A stretch of DNA of 32,021 bases from Methanoculleus sp. UBA303 (GCA_002501655.1 DANY01000034.1:1-32021), one strand, 5' to 3'; shown: positions 7,011 through 15,538, numbered from the stretch's first letter. The notes: generated by a model not told the origin, from the sequence alone. Made by a program: numbers and translations.

Positions 7011-7277
7011 ATGCGCAAACAGGTACAGATTGACCGGGAGGAGCAGGAGGCCATGAAGGGCCGGGTCCGGGAGGTCATCACCGGAGGTGCCACCTACGAC
7101 GGGATCCGGGAGGGCCTCGAAGATCTCGGGTTCCGGGCGAAGGAGGATAACCCCGCCCTTGCCCTCTGGGAGAATCGCGAGCATGAACTCTTCGTGATGG
7201 TCCACATGGACCCGGAGACCGGCAGGCTCAGGGACTACGAGGTGAAGACGTTCGAGGAGATGGAGGGGTTCGAGTGA
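7011..7277 (+). CDS. small conserved-looking protein, paralogue of the preceding gene
   Basis: An 88-residue highly charged protein of unknown function that matches the 6636-6920 product through its central 65 residues. Identities include IRE-L--L-F, -DN-A-A-W, -FV--HM and Y-V. The extra N-terminal part is charged (RKQVQIDREEQEAMKGRVRE). It starts at ATG 7011 with no clear ribosome site and a TATA-like box at the leaderless distance. Its 3' end overlaps the opposing small membrane gene by about 43 bases. Confidence 0.75.
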   Translation: MRKQVQIDREEQEAMKGRVREVITGGATYDGIREGLEDLGFRAKEDNPALALWENREHELFVMVHMDPETGRLRDYEVKTFEEMEGFE

Positions 7278-7420
7278 ACTACCACGCGGAGAAAGGTCGG
7301 GCTCTGGATGTAGGCCCCGGCCAGGGCGTTCAGGATGCCGAGCAGGATCAGAAAGACGACGATCCCGATGAGCCTTGAGACGAGGACGCCGACGACTGAT
7401 TCCTTCCTGCGCTCGCCCAT
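7235..7420 (-). CDS. small single-helix membrane protein
   Basis: A 61-residue frame reads MGERRKESVVGVLVSRL followed by a hydrophobic helix, IGIVVFLILLGILNALAGAY. A perfect GGAGGGAT ribosome site lies six bases before the ATG, and ATAAAT (TATA-like) lies some 35-40 bases upstream, which supports a real gene despite the size. The last residues (after about 43) overlap the opposite-strand gene ending at 7277 and look arbitrary, so the tail may be an extension after a lost stop or frameshift. Function unknown. Confidence 0.55.
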   Translation of the reverse strand: MGERRKESVVGVLVSRLIGIVVFLILLGILNALAGAYIQSPTFLRVVVHSNPSISSNVFTS

Positions 7421-7516
7421 ACGATCCCTCCGGGGATAACGTGTTCTCCACCATTTATGGAGTTACCGGCGGTGCTCAAACGCTCTCTGGTCGCCCCCAC
7501 CGGACCGCCCTGGCCC

Positions 7517-9100
7517 CTATCCGCCGCCCCCCGGCTCCGTAACCCGCGTCCGTGCCTGCTCCCGGACAAACGAGAGGAGGTAGTACGGCCCCCCGGCACC
7601 CCTGCCCGTCGTTCCGCTCGCCTTCCACCCCCCGAAGGGCTGGGCGCCGGGCCAGGCTCCCGTCGTCGCCCCTCCGCGCCGGTTGGCGTAGACGACCCCG
7701 AACCGGATCCGGTCGAAGAAGTACCTGACCTCCTCTGGGTCTTCTGAGAATACACCGGCCGTCAGGCCGTAGTCCGTCGCGTTTGCGAGAGTGAGCGCCT
7801 CTTCCAGGGTCTCAAAGGTCCCGACGAGGAGGATAGGGACGAAGAGTTCTTCCGCGAAGAGGCGGTGGTCATGCGCGAGGCCGGCGATGACCGTGGGCCG
7901 GACGTAGACGCCCTGCCCCGCCCCGCCCGCAACGAGCCTGCCCCCATCCCTGAGCGCCTCCTCGACCGCCTCTTGGAAGGTTCGCCGGGCGTCATCATCG
8001 ATCAGGGGTCCGTACGCGACCTCCCGCCGCCGGGGATCGCCGACCTCCATCCGGTCCACCCGGTCACGGAGCGCCTCGCAGAACCGCTCCGCAACCGACG
8101 AATGGACGTAGACCCGGGAGGTGGCGCTGCACTTCTGCCCAGCAAACCCGAAGGCCGCCCGGGCGACGCCCTCGACCGCTTTCCCGACATCGGCGCTCGC
8201 GGTGACGACGGTCGGGTTCTTGCTCCCCAGTTCCGCCACCAGCGGCTTATGGTAGGGCTGCATCGCGGCAACCTGCCGGTAGAGCCACATCCCCACGTCC
8301 CGCGACCCTGTGAACACTATCCCGGCAACATCCGGGTGGGCGGTCACGACCTTGCCGAAGGGGCTCCCGGGTCCGGTCAGGAGGTTGAGCGCACCGGGAG
8401 GAACCCCGCTCTCCACAAAGAGCCGGTAGAGGGTCACCCCGGAGAGCGGTGTCTTGCTCGTCGGTTTGAAGACGACCGTGTTTCCGGTGAGGAGCGCCCC
8501 GGTGATCATGCCCGCGGCAAGCGCTATAGGAAAGTTGAATGGAGATATGACCGCCCAGGCACCATACGGCCGCATAACGCTCCGGCACTCCTCCCCGGGC
8601 ACCGGGGAGCGCATGGGAAAGACGTAGCCGTTGCTCTGCTCGTAGATGTCGCAGTAATACCGGAGCATATCGACTGTCTCGCCGACCTCCGCCAGCGCCT
8701 CGTAGCGGGTCTTCCCCGCCTCGTAGGTCAGCAGCGCCGCGAGCCCAAAGAGCCGGGCCTCGATCACATCTGCCGTCCGCCTCACGATGCCGACCCGCTC
8801 CCGCCAGCCCCGCCGGGTCCACTCGAAAAATGCCTTGTTTGCCGCGGCGATCGCTTCCCGGGCATGCTCCTCTCCTCCCTCCGGGAAGGTCCCGAGCAGG
8901 ATCTCCGGGTCGATGGGGGATCGCGCCTCGAACTCCCGGGGTGCGGCGACCTCCCGGCCGCCGATGTACATGGGATGGCGACCCCCGAGTTCCCGCCCGG
9001 CATCGAGCAGGGCGGCCTCGTACTCGCCGTGGAAACTCTCGTCCGCCTCAAGCGAGACGTAGGTGACTCTTCCTGACTTCTGCATACTACCAGCCTCCAT
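7517..9100 (-). CDS. aldehyde dehydrogenase, 1-pyrroline-5-carboxylate dehydrogenase-like
   Basis: The 527-residue NAD(P)-dependent aldehyde dehydrogenase has the active-site PFNFP (187-191), the general-base Glu290 in AELGSKN (more often ELGGKN) and the nucleophile Cys324 in FAGQKCSATSR. It ends with FGGWKASGTTGRGAGGPYYLLSFVREQ-type sequence. The GQKCSA form and the AGGPYYL tail are features of P5C dehydrogenases, which oxidise glutamate semialdehyde to glutamate. Related enzymes use other semialdehydes, so the substrate is inferred. The start ATG (9098-9100) overlaps the aminotransferase stop (ATGA) and has AAGGAG upstream. A second ATG at 9085, preceded by GGAGG, is an alternative. The pair forms a transaminate-then-oxidise module. 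Confidence 0.88.
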   Translation of the reverse strand: MEAGSMQKSGRVTYVSLEADESFHGEYEAALLDAGRELGGRHPMYIGGREVAAPREFEARSPIDPEILLGTFPEGGEEHAREAIAAANKAFFEWTRRGWRERVGIVRRTADVIEARLFGLAALLTYEAGKTRYEALAEVGETVDMLRYYCDIYEQSNGYVFPMRSPVPGEECRSVMRPYGAWAVISPFNFPIALAAGMITGALLTGNTVVFKPTSKTPLSGVTLYRLFVESGVPPGALNLLTGPGSPFGKVVTAHPDVAGIVFTGSRDVGMWLYRQVAAMQPYHKPLVAELGSKNPTVVTASADVGKAVEGVARAAFGFAGQKCSATSRVYVHSSVAERFCEALRDRVDRMEVGDPRRREVAYGPLIDDDARRTFQEAVEEALRDGGRLVAGGAGQGVYVRPTVIAGLAHDHRLFAEELFVPILLVGTFETLEEALTLANATDYGLTAGVFSEDPEEVRYFFDRIRFGVVYANRRGGATTGAWPGAQPFGGWKASGTTGRGAGGPYYLLSFVREQARTRVTEPGGGG

Positions 9101-10410
9101 CAGAACTCCTTCATGACCCGGTCAAGGATATCAATCCCCACATCGATATCCTCCTCGTTCATGATCAGGGGCGGGCAGAACCTGATCACCGACTCTCCCG
9201 CGGGAAGGAGGACGAGACCGCGCTCGAACGCATGGCGGAGGATCGTCTCCCGCTCCTCCCGTGCCGGCTCCTTTGTAGACCGGTCCCGGACCAGTTCCAT
9301 CCCGACCATGAGCCCGAGGCCGCGGACGTCGCCGATGATCGTGTGCCACTCCGCGAGTTCGCGCAGGCGCTTCACCAGGTACTCGCCCCTGGCCATCACC
9401 CGGTCCCCGAACCCCCCGTCACGCATCAGGTCCATCACGGCGAGCGCCGCGGCGCAGGCAAGGTTGTTGCCGCCGAAGGTGCTTGCGTGCGACCCGGGCG
9501 GCCAGTCCATGATCTCGCTGGAAGCGACGGTGACACCGAACGGAATTCCCCCGCCGATCGCCTTCCCGAGGCAGACGATGTCGGGCGTGACGTTGGCGTG
9601 CGTGGCGGCAAGGAACCGCCCGGTCCGGAAACATCCCGACTGCACCTCGTCGACCACAAGGAGGATACCGTGCTCGTCGCAGAGACGTCGCAGCCGGGGA
9701 AGGAAACCCGGCGGCGGGACGACGTATCCCCCCTCACCCTGCACGGGCTCGACGAAGATCGCGGCGACCTCGTCGGGCGCGACCTCGGAGCGGAAGATTG
9801 TGTCTTCCAGGTAGGCCATGACATCGGCGTCGCAGGTGGCGGGGTCGCCGCCGGGCGGGTGGTAGGGGTCGGGGTAGGGTGCGTGGATCACCGGCAGGAA
9901 CGGGCCGAAGGAGCGGCGCTGGACCACTTTCGCAGCCGTGAGACTGAGAGCGCCGTACGTCCGGCCGTGGAACCCCCCATAGAACGATATAAAATAGTTC
10001 CGCCCGGTGTGGTGGCGGGCGAGTTTCATCGCCGCTTCGACGCTCTCCGCCCCGGAGTTGGAGTAGTAGACCCGGTCGAGCCCGTCGGGGAGGAACCCGA
10101 CCAGTTCTTCGGCGCACCGTACCGGGACTTCGGAGCAGAAGTCCAGGAACGCCCCGTGCGAGAGGTACTTCGCCTGCTCCTGGATGGCGAAGACGACCAA
10201 TGGGTGGTTCCAGCCCATGTTCATCACGGCGATCCCGGCCGTAAAGTCAAGGTAGCGGTTCCCGTCGACGTCCCAGAGATTCACGCCGCTTGCCTTCTGG
10301 AGCACGAGGGGATACTCCCGCACCATCGACCGGGATATGACCGCCGCGTCCCGGTGGAGCACCTCGAGGGCTCGGGGGCCCGGAGGTTCGACATGCATCA
10401 GGGGTTCCAT
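9100..10410 (-). CDS. class III PLP aminotransferase (ornithine / 4-aminobutyrate / acetylornithine type)
   Basis: The 436-residue enzyme shows the fold-type I class III layout. It has SNSGAES (117-123, cofactor phosphate), FHGR (147-150), VDEVQSG with Asp254, and the PLP lysine Lys283 in CLGKAIGGGIPFG. Such enzymes move an omega-amino group to 2-oxoglutarate. The closest type by feel is the archaeal acetylornithine/ornithine aminotransferase family (WDVDGNRYLDFTAGIAVMNMGW), but some members of that family are amino acid racemases. The downstream P5C dehydrogenase-like gene favours ornithine conversion to glutamate semialdehyde. The ATG at 10410 lies about 25 bases after a TATA box, consistent with a leaderless message. 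An ATG four codons later is possible. Confidence 0.87.
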   Translation of the reverse strand: MEPLMHVEPPGPRALEVLHRDAAVISRSMVREYPLVLQKASGVNLWDVDGNRYLDFTAGIAVMNMGWNHPLVVFAIQEQAKYLSHGAFLDFCSEVPVRCAEELVGFLPDGLDRVYYSNSGAESVEAAMKLARHHTGRNYFISFYGGFHGRTYGALSLTAAKVVQRRSFGPFLPVIHAPYPDPYHPPGGDPATCDADVMAYLEDTIFRSEVAPDEVAAIFVEPVQGEGGYVVPPPGFLPRLRRLCDEHGILLVVDEVQSGCFRTGRFLAATHANVTPDIVCLGKAIGGGIPFGVTVASSEIMDWPPGSHASTFGGNNLACAAALAVMDLMRDGGFGDRVMARGEYLVKRLRELAEWHTIIGDVRGLGLMVGMELVRDRSTKEPAREERETILRHAFERGLVLLPAGESVIRFCPPLIMNEEDIDVGIDILDRVMKEF

Positions 10411-10430
10411 GCACCTACCACATCCCCGTC

Positions 10431-10439
10431 AATAATAAA
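10431..10439 (-). promoter_or_regulatory. TATA box for the aminotransferase-dehydrogenase operon
   Basis: TTTATTATT on the minus strand is centred 25 bases before the ATG. It sits in the 100-base divergent region shared with the DNA ligase gene. Confidence 0.5.
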
Positions 10440-10510
10440 GCCCCCGGCGGGCCGGATACCGCAACGTTGAAGTAGCCTCCGGAAGTGAATAACCCTGGGA
10501 GCCCCGTACC

Positions 10511-12259
10511 GTGAAATTTGCAACTCTCACCTCCTGCTTTGAGAGGCTTGAGGCCACATCGTCCCGGAACGATATGACCGCCCTCCTTGCGCGGTTGCTC
10601 GCCGGGTCAGCGCCGGACGAGATCGGCATCGTCTGCTACTTTGTGCTCGGGGAGATCGGTCCCGGTTACAGCGGGGTGAACCTCGGCATCGGGGACCGGA
10701 CCGCGGCGGCAGCGATCGCCCTTGCGACCGGGACCGACCCTGCATACGTCGAGGCGGCGGCGCGGGAACTCGGCGACTACGGCGACGCCGCCGCCCGGTT
10801 GACCGGGAGACCCGTGGAAGGGCTCGCAGGGCCGCTCACGGTCGCGGCCGTCCACCACGGCTTTATGGAGATCGCCCGGGCATCGGGGCCGGGTTCGGCC
10901 GACCGGAAGACGAGGTTCCTCGCCGCGATGCTCGCCGCCGCTACGCCTCTGGAACGGCGCTACCTGATCCGGCTTGTCACCGGGGAGATGCGGCTCGGCG
11001 CCGGGGATATGACGCTCCTCGATGCTCTGGCAGAGGCGTTCCTGGGGTCGAAGGCACAGCGCCCGCACCTTGAGCATGCGTATAACCTATCCTCCGACAT
11101 CGGCCATGTGGCCCGGACGCTCCTGGAGGAGGGGCTTTCCGGGGTCTCGGCGATCACTGTCACCCTGCACCGGCCTATCAGGCCGATGCTCACCCAGCGG
11201 GTCGCCCGGCTCTCGGAGATCCCGGAGCGGATCGGCTCCCCGGTCATCGCCGTCGAGGAGAAGTACGACGGGGAACGGGTCCAGGCGCACAAGGACGGCG
11301 ACGACGTCACCCTGTTCTCGCGGCGGCTGACCGACGTCACCCACCAGTACCCCGATATCGTCCGGCACGTCCGGCGGTGTGTCACAGCCGATACGGCGAT
11401 CCTCGACGGCGAGGCGGTCGCGTTCGACCACGAGACCGGGACCTACCGGCCTTTCCAGACGCTCATGCGGCGGCGCCGGAAGCACCGGGTCCCGGAGGTC
11501 GCAGGCGTAATCCCCGCCATCTACCGGGTCTTTGACCTCCTCTATGTGAACGGCGAGTCATACCTCCGCCGGAGTTACCCGGACCGGCGGGCGAGACTCG
11601 AGGAGGTCCTCGGCCGGGATGAAGAGATCTCTCCCGCAGGCCGCATTGTAACGGGGGACCTCGACGGGATAACAGAGTTCTACCTCTCCTGCATCGAGCG
11701 AGGGCTTGAGGGGGTCGTCTGCAAATCGTGTGCCGAAGACTCGTTCTACCGGGCGGGAGCGCGGGAGTGGCAGTGGATCAAGTGGAAGAGCGATTATGCC
11801 CCCGGGCTTTCCGATACGCTCGACCTGGTCGTCATCGGCGCCAACGCCGGGCGGGGGAAGCGGGCCGGGACCTACGGCTCGGTCCTCTGCGCAGCCTACA
11901 ACAACGAGGAGGATATATTCCAGACGGTCTGCGGCATGGGGACGGGGTTCTCGGACGCGGATCTGGCAGACCTTCCCCGGCGGCTCGCCGGCGTGCGGGT
12001 GGACCGCCGGCCGGCGCGGGTGATGGTGAACCCGCAGGCGGCCCCCGACTTCTGGTTCGCGCCGGCGAAGGTGGTGGAGGTGCTGGGGCTTGAGATCACC
12101 GAGAGCCCCGTCCATACCTGCAACTGGGACCCGGAGCGGCGGCGGGGGCTCGCCCTCCGGTTCCCGCGGTTTGTGCGGTGGCGGGATGAGAAGAGCCCGG
12201 AAGTGGCGACGACGGCCGCCGAGGTCGCGGCTATGTTCCGCCGCCAGCGGGGGGCGTAG
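10511..12259 (+). CDS. lig: ATP-dependent DNA ligase
   Basis: The 582-residue enzyme seals nicks in replication and repair. It has the archaeal/eukaryal three-domain plan: a helical DNA-binding domain (about 1-220), an adenylation domain with nucleotidyl-transferase motif I EKYDGER (Lys251), motif III YRVFDLLYVNG, motif IV EGVVCKS and motif V WIKWKSDY, then a C-terminal OB domain. Length matches archaeal Lig. The start is GTG 10511 with no clear ribosome site. A weak AT-rich element (10487-10494) suggests a short leader. Only three bases separate its stop from the PolX start, so the two repair genes form one operon. Confidence 0.96.
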   Translation: MKFATLTSCFERLEATSSRNDMTALLARLLAGSAPDEIGIVCYFVLGEIGPGYSGVNLGIGDRTAAAAIALATGTDPAYVEAAARELGDYGDAAARLTGRPVEGLAGPLTVAAVHHGFMEIARASGPGSADRKTRFLAAMLAAATPLERRYLIRLVTGEMRLGAGDMTLLDALAEAFLGSKAQRPHLEHAYNLSSDIGHVARTLLEEGLSGVSAITVTLHRPIRPMLTQRVARLSEIPERIGSPVIAVEEKYDGERVQAHKDGDDVTLFSRRLTDVTHQYPDIVRHVRRCVTADTAILDGEAVAFDHETGTYRPFQTLMRRRRKHRVPEVAGVIPAIYRVFDLLYVNGESYLRRSYPDRRARLEEVLGRDEEISPAGRIVTGDLDGITEFYLSCIERGLEGVVCKSCAEDSFYRAGAREWQWIKWKSDYAPGLSDTLDLVVIGANAGRGKRAGTYGSVLCAAYNNEEDIFQTVCGMGTGFSDADLADLPRRLAGVRVDRRPARVMVNPQAAPDFWFAPAKVVEVLGLEITESPVHTCNWDPERRRGLALRFPRFVRWRDEKSPEVATTAAEVAAMFRRQRGA

Positions 12260-12262
12260 GGT

Positions 12263-13996
12263 ATGGAGATGCTCCAGGGCATGACGAACATCGAGGTCGC
12301 GGCTATCCTCTACGAGGTCGCCGACCTCCTCGAGATCAAGGGTGTCGGGTTCAAACCGCAGGCCTACCGGCGGGCGGCGCAGGCGATCGAGACCCTGCCG
12401 GAGGATATCGCCGACGTCGCGCGAGAAGAGCGCCTCGATGAGATCCCCGGGGTCGGTAAGGGCATCGCCGGAAGGGTCCGGGAGATCGTCGAGACCGGCA
12501 ACCTTGCGTATCTTGAGTCCCTGCGTGACGAACTCCCCGAGGGCGTGCAGGAACTCACCCGGATTGAGGGGATCGGGCCGAAGAAGGCGATCACCCTCTC
12601 CCGTGAACTCGGCATCCGGTCCATCGATGACCTGGAGGCAAAGGCGTTGGCCGGCCGGATCCGCGACCTCCCCGGGTTTGGCGAGAAGACCGAGCAGAAC
12701 ATACTCGCGGGTATCCGGATGAGCCGGACGGCAAAAGAGCGCCACCTCCTCGGGTATATCCTCCCGGTCGCACGGGAGATCGAGAAGCGGCTTGGATCGC
12801 TCGCCTCAGTCCGGCGGGTGAGCCTTGCCGGCTCGATACGCCGCAGGAAGGAGACGATCGGGGATGTCGATATCCTGGCCGCCTCAACGCGTCCGGAGGA
12901 GGTGATGGAGGTCTTCGCCACCCTCCCCGGGGTCTCGCGGGTCCTTGCCCGGGGGACGACGAAGACATCGGTGGTGCTCGCGACCGGCGTCCAGGTCGAC
13001 CTCCGGGTGGTGGAGGACGAGCACTTCGGGGCCGCGCTCCAGTACTTCACGGGGTCAAAGGAGCACAACATCGCGCTCCGGAAACTCGCGATTGCGAGGA
13101 ACTGGCGCTTGAACGAGTACGGGCTCGTAGACCTCGCAAGCGGCAGGGTGGTCGCGGGAGAGGACGAGGCGGGGGTCTACCGGGCCCTTGCCCTCCCCTG
13201 GATCGAGCCGGAACTCCGGGAAGACCGCGGCGAGATCGAGGCCGCACGGGCCGGGAACCTGCCGGATCTCGTCGAGTACGGGTCGATCAAGGGCGACCTC
13301 CATGTCCACACCCACTGGAGCGAGGGCGCCCACTCCATCGAGGAGATGACGGCGGCGGCACAGGCGCTCGGCTACGAGTACATCGCCATCTGCGACCATG
13401 CAGAGACCCTCCATATCGCCCGCGGCCTCTCCCCCGAGCGCCTGGTCGACCAGGTGCGCGAGATCGAGCGTATCAACCGGGCGGCTGACGGCGGCGTTAC
13501 CCTTCTCTCCGGCACCGAGTGCAACATCGGCATGGACGGCAGGATCGACCTCCCGGACAGCATTCTTGCCGACCTTGACGTGGTGGTTGCGAGCGTTCAC
13601 TCCGGGTTTAAGCAGCCCGAGCGGGAGATGACACAACGGATCATCACGGCAATGCACAACGATCACGTCGACATCCTCGGCCACCCGACGGGACGGATAC
13701 TTCTCTCACGGGAGCCGTACCGGATCGATCTCGCCGCGGTCTTCGATGTCGCAGCAGCGCTCGGCGTCCTCTTAGAGATCAACGCATTCCCGGGCAGGCT
13801 GGACCTCTCCGACGTCAACTGCCTCTCTGCCCGCGAGGCGAATGTCCGGTTCTCGCTCGGTTCGGATGCGCACAACCGGGAGAACCTCCGCTACATGGAG
13901 TTCGGTGTCGCGACCGCCCGACGGGGGTGGCTCTCGGCGAACGATATCGCCAACACCCGCTCGCTTGAGGGGTTAAGAAGGATTCTGCGGTCTTAG
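12263..13996 (+). CDS. polX: family X DNA polymerase with C-terminal PHP domain
   Basis: The 577-residue protein fills short gaps in repair. The N-terminal 8-kDa-like region and helix-hairpin-helix motifs (EIPGVGKGIAG, RIEGIGPKKA, LPGFGEKTEQ) are followed by the nucleotidyl-transferase core. That core has LAGSIRRRKETIGDVDIL (GS plus paired catalytic Asp) and QVDLRVV (third Asp). From about residue 343 a PHP metal-dependent nuclease domain carries GDLHVHTHW, AICDHAE, ASVHSG, LGHPTG and GSDAHN, all intact. PHP domains of PolX give 3'-5' exonuclease and related end-processing activity. ATG 12263 is used here; ATG 12281 (MTNIEVAAIL, matching common family starts, with GGAG upstream) is equally likely. 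It is co-transcribed with lig. Confidence 0.95.
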   Translation: MEMLQGMTNIEVAAILYEVADLLEIKGVGFKPQAYRRAAQAIETLPEDIADVAREERLDEIPGVGKGIAGRVREIVETGNLAYLESLRDELPEGVQELTRIEGIGPKKAITLSRELGIRSIDDLEAKALAGRIRDLPGFGEKTEQNILAGIRMSRTAKERHLLGYILPVAREIEKRLGSLASVRRVSLAGSIRRRKETIGDVDILAASTRPEEVMEVFATLPGVSRVLARGTTKTSVVLATGVQVDLRVVEDEHFGAALQYFTGSKEHNIALRKLAIARNWRLNEYGLVDLASGRVVAGEDEAGVYRALALPWIEPELREDRGEIEAARAGNLPDLVEYGSIKGDLHVHTHWSEGAHSIEEMTAAAQALGYEYIAICDHAETLHIARGLSPERLVDQVREIERINRAADGGVTLLSGTECNIGMDGRIDLPDSILADLDVVVASVHSGFKQPEREMTQRIITAMHNDHVDILGHPTGRILLSREPYRIDLAAVFDVAAALGVLLEINAFPGRLDLSDVNCLSAREANVRFSLGSDAHNRENLRYMEFGVATARRGWLSANDIANTRSLEGLRRILRS

Positions 13997-14029
13997 GGGT
14001 TACCCGGAGGTTCCCCCGACTCCGCGCTC

Positions 14030-14467
14030 TCACGCGGCGCTGACGACATCCACGAGCCGGATATCGAACGTCAGGGGCCGTCCGGCCAGCGGATGATTGG
14101 CGTCCAGCGTCACGGTCGAACCCGATACCTCGCTGACGGTGACGATGGCCGCCCTGCCGTCCGGCTGCTGCACCTTGAGTTGCTGGCCCGGTTCGGGCTC
14201 GATCTCCTCCGGGAACTGCTCCCGTTCGACCGTCAGCGTCATGTCGTCACGCCGCGGGCCGTAGGCCTCTTCGGGCGGGATTGTGGTGGTCTTTATCTCG
14301 CCCGGTTCCATGCCGACCACGGCCTTCTCGAACCCCGAGATGATCTGCCCGCTGCCGATGGTGAACTCCAGAGGTGCTCGTTCATCAGAGGTGTCAAAGA
14401 CCGTGCCGTCATCCAGTTTTCCCGTGTAGTGCACCTTGACGGTATCGCCTTCTTTTGCCTGTACCAT
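14030..14467 (-). CDS. FKBP-type peptidyl-prolyl cis-trans isomerase (SlyD-like)
   Basis: The 145-residue isomerase begins AKEGDTVKVHYTGKLDDGTVFDTS and has FTIGSGQIISGFEKAVVGM, then PPEEAYG. The inserted flap (PEPGQQLKVQQPDGR and VTLDANHPLAG) is the insert-in-flap chaperone domain of short archaeal FKBPs. It speeds proline isomerisation and assists folding in the cytoplasm. GGTGA lies eight bases before the ATG and a TATA box (complement of 14501-14511) about 40 bases upstream. It stands alone, converging on polX. Confidence 0.93.
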   Translation of the reverse strand: MVQAKEGDTVKVHYTGKLDDGTVFDTSDERAPLEFTIGSGQIISGFEKAVVGMEPGEIKTTTIPPEEAYGPRRDDMTLTVEREQFPEEIEPEPGQQLKVQQPDGRAAIVTVSEVSGSTVTLDANHPLAGRPLTFDIRLVDVVSAA

Positions 14468-14500
14468 ACTGCTTCACCGGCAGGGTGGTGATCCCGGAAT

Positions 14501-14511
14501 CCTATTTATGC
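14501..14511 (-). promoter_or_regulatory. TATA box for the FKBP gene
   Basis: GCATAAATAGG on the minus strand, about 40 bases before the start codon. This leaves room for a short leader carrying the GGTGA ribosome site. Confidence 0.5.
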
Positions 14512-14578
14512 GTGTCGGCCGTGCCCGGGTTGCCGGCGTTTCGCGCGTTCTCCCGGTATTTTGAGGGCTGCCGGGCGT

Positions 14579-15220
14579 TCACCTGGCGCTCTTCTGGACG
14601 GCGTGCAGGATCCCCATCACGCCCTTCACGTCATAGCCGGGAGTCCGGTCGATCGCAAAATCGTAATGCTCCCCGATGTAGTCGAGGAGCGGCCTGTTCA
14701 CCGGTCCCCCGATCGGGGGCATATGCAGTTCCATCTCGATGCGGCGCACCCCGTCGAGGTCTCCGGGCCGGATAGACCACTCCGCCCCCTCGCAGTCGCA
14801 CTTCAAGAAGTCGCATCCTCCGGCCATGCCGGTGAACTCCCCGAAGGTATGGGTCGTCACGGTGACGGTCTCGTCTCCCCAGGTGATCTGCTCTGTGCCC
14901 CCGTCGCCGAGCGCCCCGCTGACCACCGTGACATTGGCGTCGTTCGTCCTGATGTTCTCCTGCAGAGCCTCCGTGAGGACGGGTTCGACCGCGAGGACCC
15001 GCCGTGACCGCCGGGCGGCACGGATGCAGAAAGCGCCTACATTGGCCCCGATATCCAGGACGATATCCTCCGGCCGGATATCGTCGATGTGATACTCGCC
15101 GACGACGTAGACGGCATCGGCCCCTTCAGGCATCCTCCTGAAGGTTACACCGTCGTGGGTGGTGACCAGGGGCGGGTATCCGGGACCGCTGCCTCTTCCC
15201 GGGGCGTGCTTTAGGTACAT
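14579..15220 (-). CDS. FkbM family SAM-dependent methyltransferase
   Basis: The 213-residue protein has SAM-binding motif I as VLDIGANVGAFCIRAAR (about residues 53-69) and the acidic strand end VLAVEPV, then FLKCDCEGAEW, the FkbM hallmark. FkbM enzymes methylate hydroxyls, often of sugars or polyketides, so a glycan or small-molecule target is possible. The ATG at 15220 has no ribosome site but a TATA box (complement of 15247-15254) lies about 30 bases upstream, suggesting a nearly leaderless message. It is divergent from treT. Confidence 0.85.
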   Translation of the reverse strand: MYLKHAPGRGSGPGYPPLVTTHDGVTFRRMPEGADAVYVVGEYHIDDIRPEDIVLDIGANVGAFCIRAARRSRRVLAVEPVLTEALQENIRTNDANVTVVSGALGDGGTEQITWGDETVTVTTHTFGEFTGMAGGCDFLKCDCEGAEWSIRPGDLDGVRRIEMELHMPPIGGPVNRPLLDYIGEHYDFAIDRTPGYDVKGVMGILHAVQKSAR

Positions 15221-15246
15221 TACACTGGATAGCGTTAGGATCTGGG

Positions 15247-15254
15247 CCTATATG
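15247..15254 (-). promoter_or_regulatory. TATA box for the FkbM methyltransferase gene
   Basis: CATATAGG on the minus strand, centred about 30 bases before the ATG at 15220. Confidence 0.45.
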
Positions 15255-15455
15255 GGCGTTTCTCCCCCGGATACTGGTGGCGCTTCGTCCCATCGGAGCC
15301 CTTGCGCTCCCCTGTCCTGCAGCGTCCGGAGGCCCCGGATTGTGCTCTTTTATTAATCCTTTTTTCTTCACTTGGCCCGGCGATGTATTGCTTTAATCCG
15401 TTTTTGTCCCATATTAACGGCTATATCGGTCTGAGTAATAATTTAAAATCTCTTT

Positions 15456-15464
15456 TTTATATAA
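15456..15464 (+). promoter_or_regulatory. strong TATA box for treT
   Basis: TTTATATAA is a near-ideal archaeal TATA box in a very AT-rich tract (about 15436-15480) that contrasts with the GC-rich surroundings. The expected transcription start is near 15487, giving a leader of about 50 bases that includes the GAGGGGAG ribosome site. A T-rich tract at 15348-15370 lies just upstream. Confidence 0.65.
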
Positions 15465-15538
15465 GTATGTTTATAGATTTGAACGTACAGATGATCTACA
15501 TAGTACGTCTCTACACAGTCTTTGAGGGGAGAACTGCG

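Noticed and set aside
7865..9076. 403-codon plus-strand frame across the aldehyde dehydrogenase
   Set aside because: Fully antisense to a gene with complete catalytic motifs; Arg/Pro/Gly/Asp-rich shadow frame.
9232..10470. 412-codon plus-strand frame across the aminotransferase
   Set aside because: Antisense shadow of a gene with intact PLP motifs.
11558..12745. 395-codon minus-strand frame across ligase and PolX
   Set aside because: Spans two well-supported genes on the other strand; no ribosome site or recognised domain.
15302..15538. Upstream extension of the treT frame
   Set aside because: It runs through the TATA box and AT-rich promoter; homologous N-terminal sequence begins at ATG 15539, which has a ribosome site.
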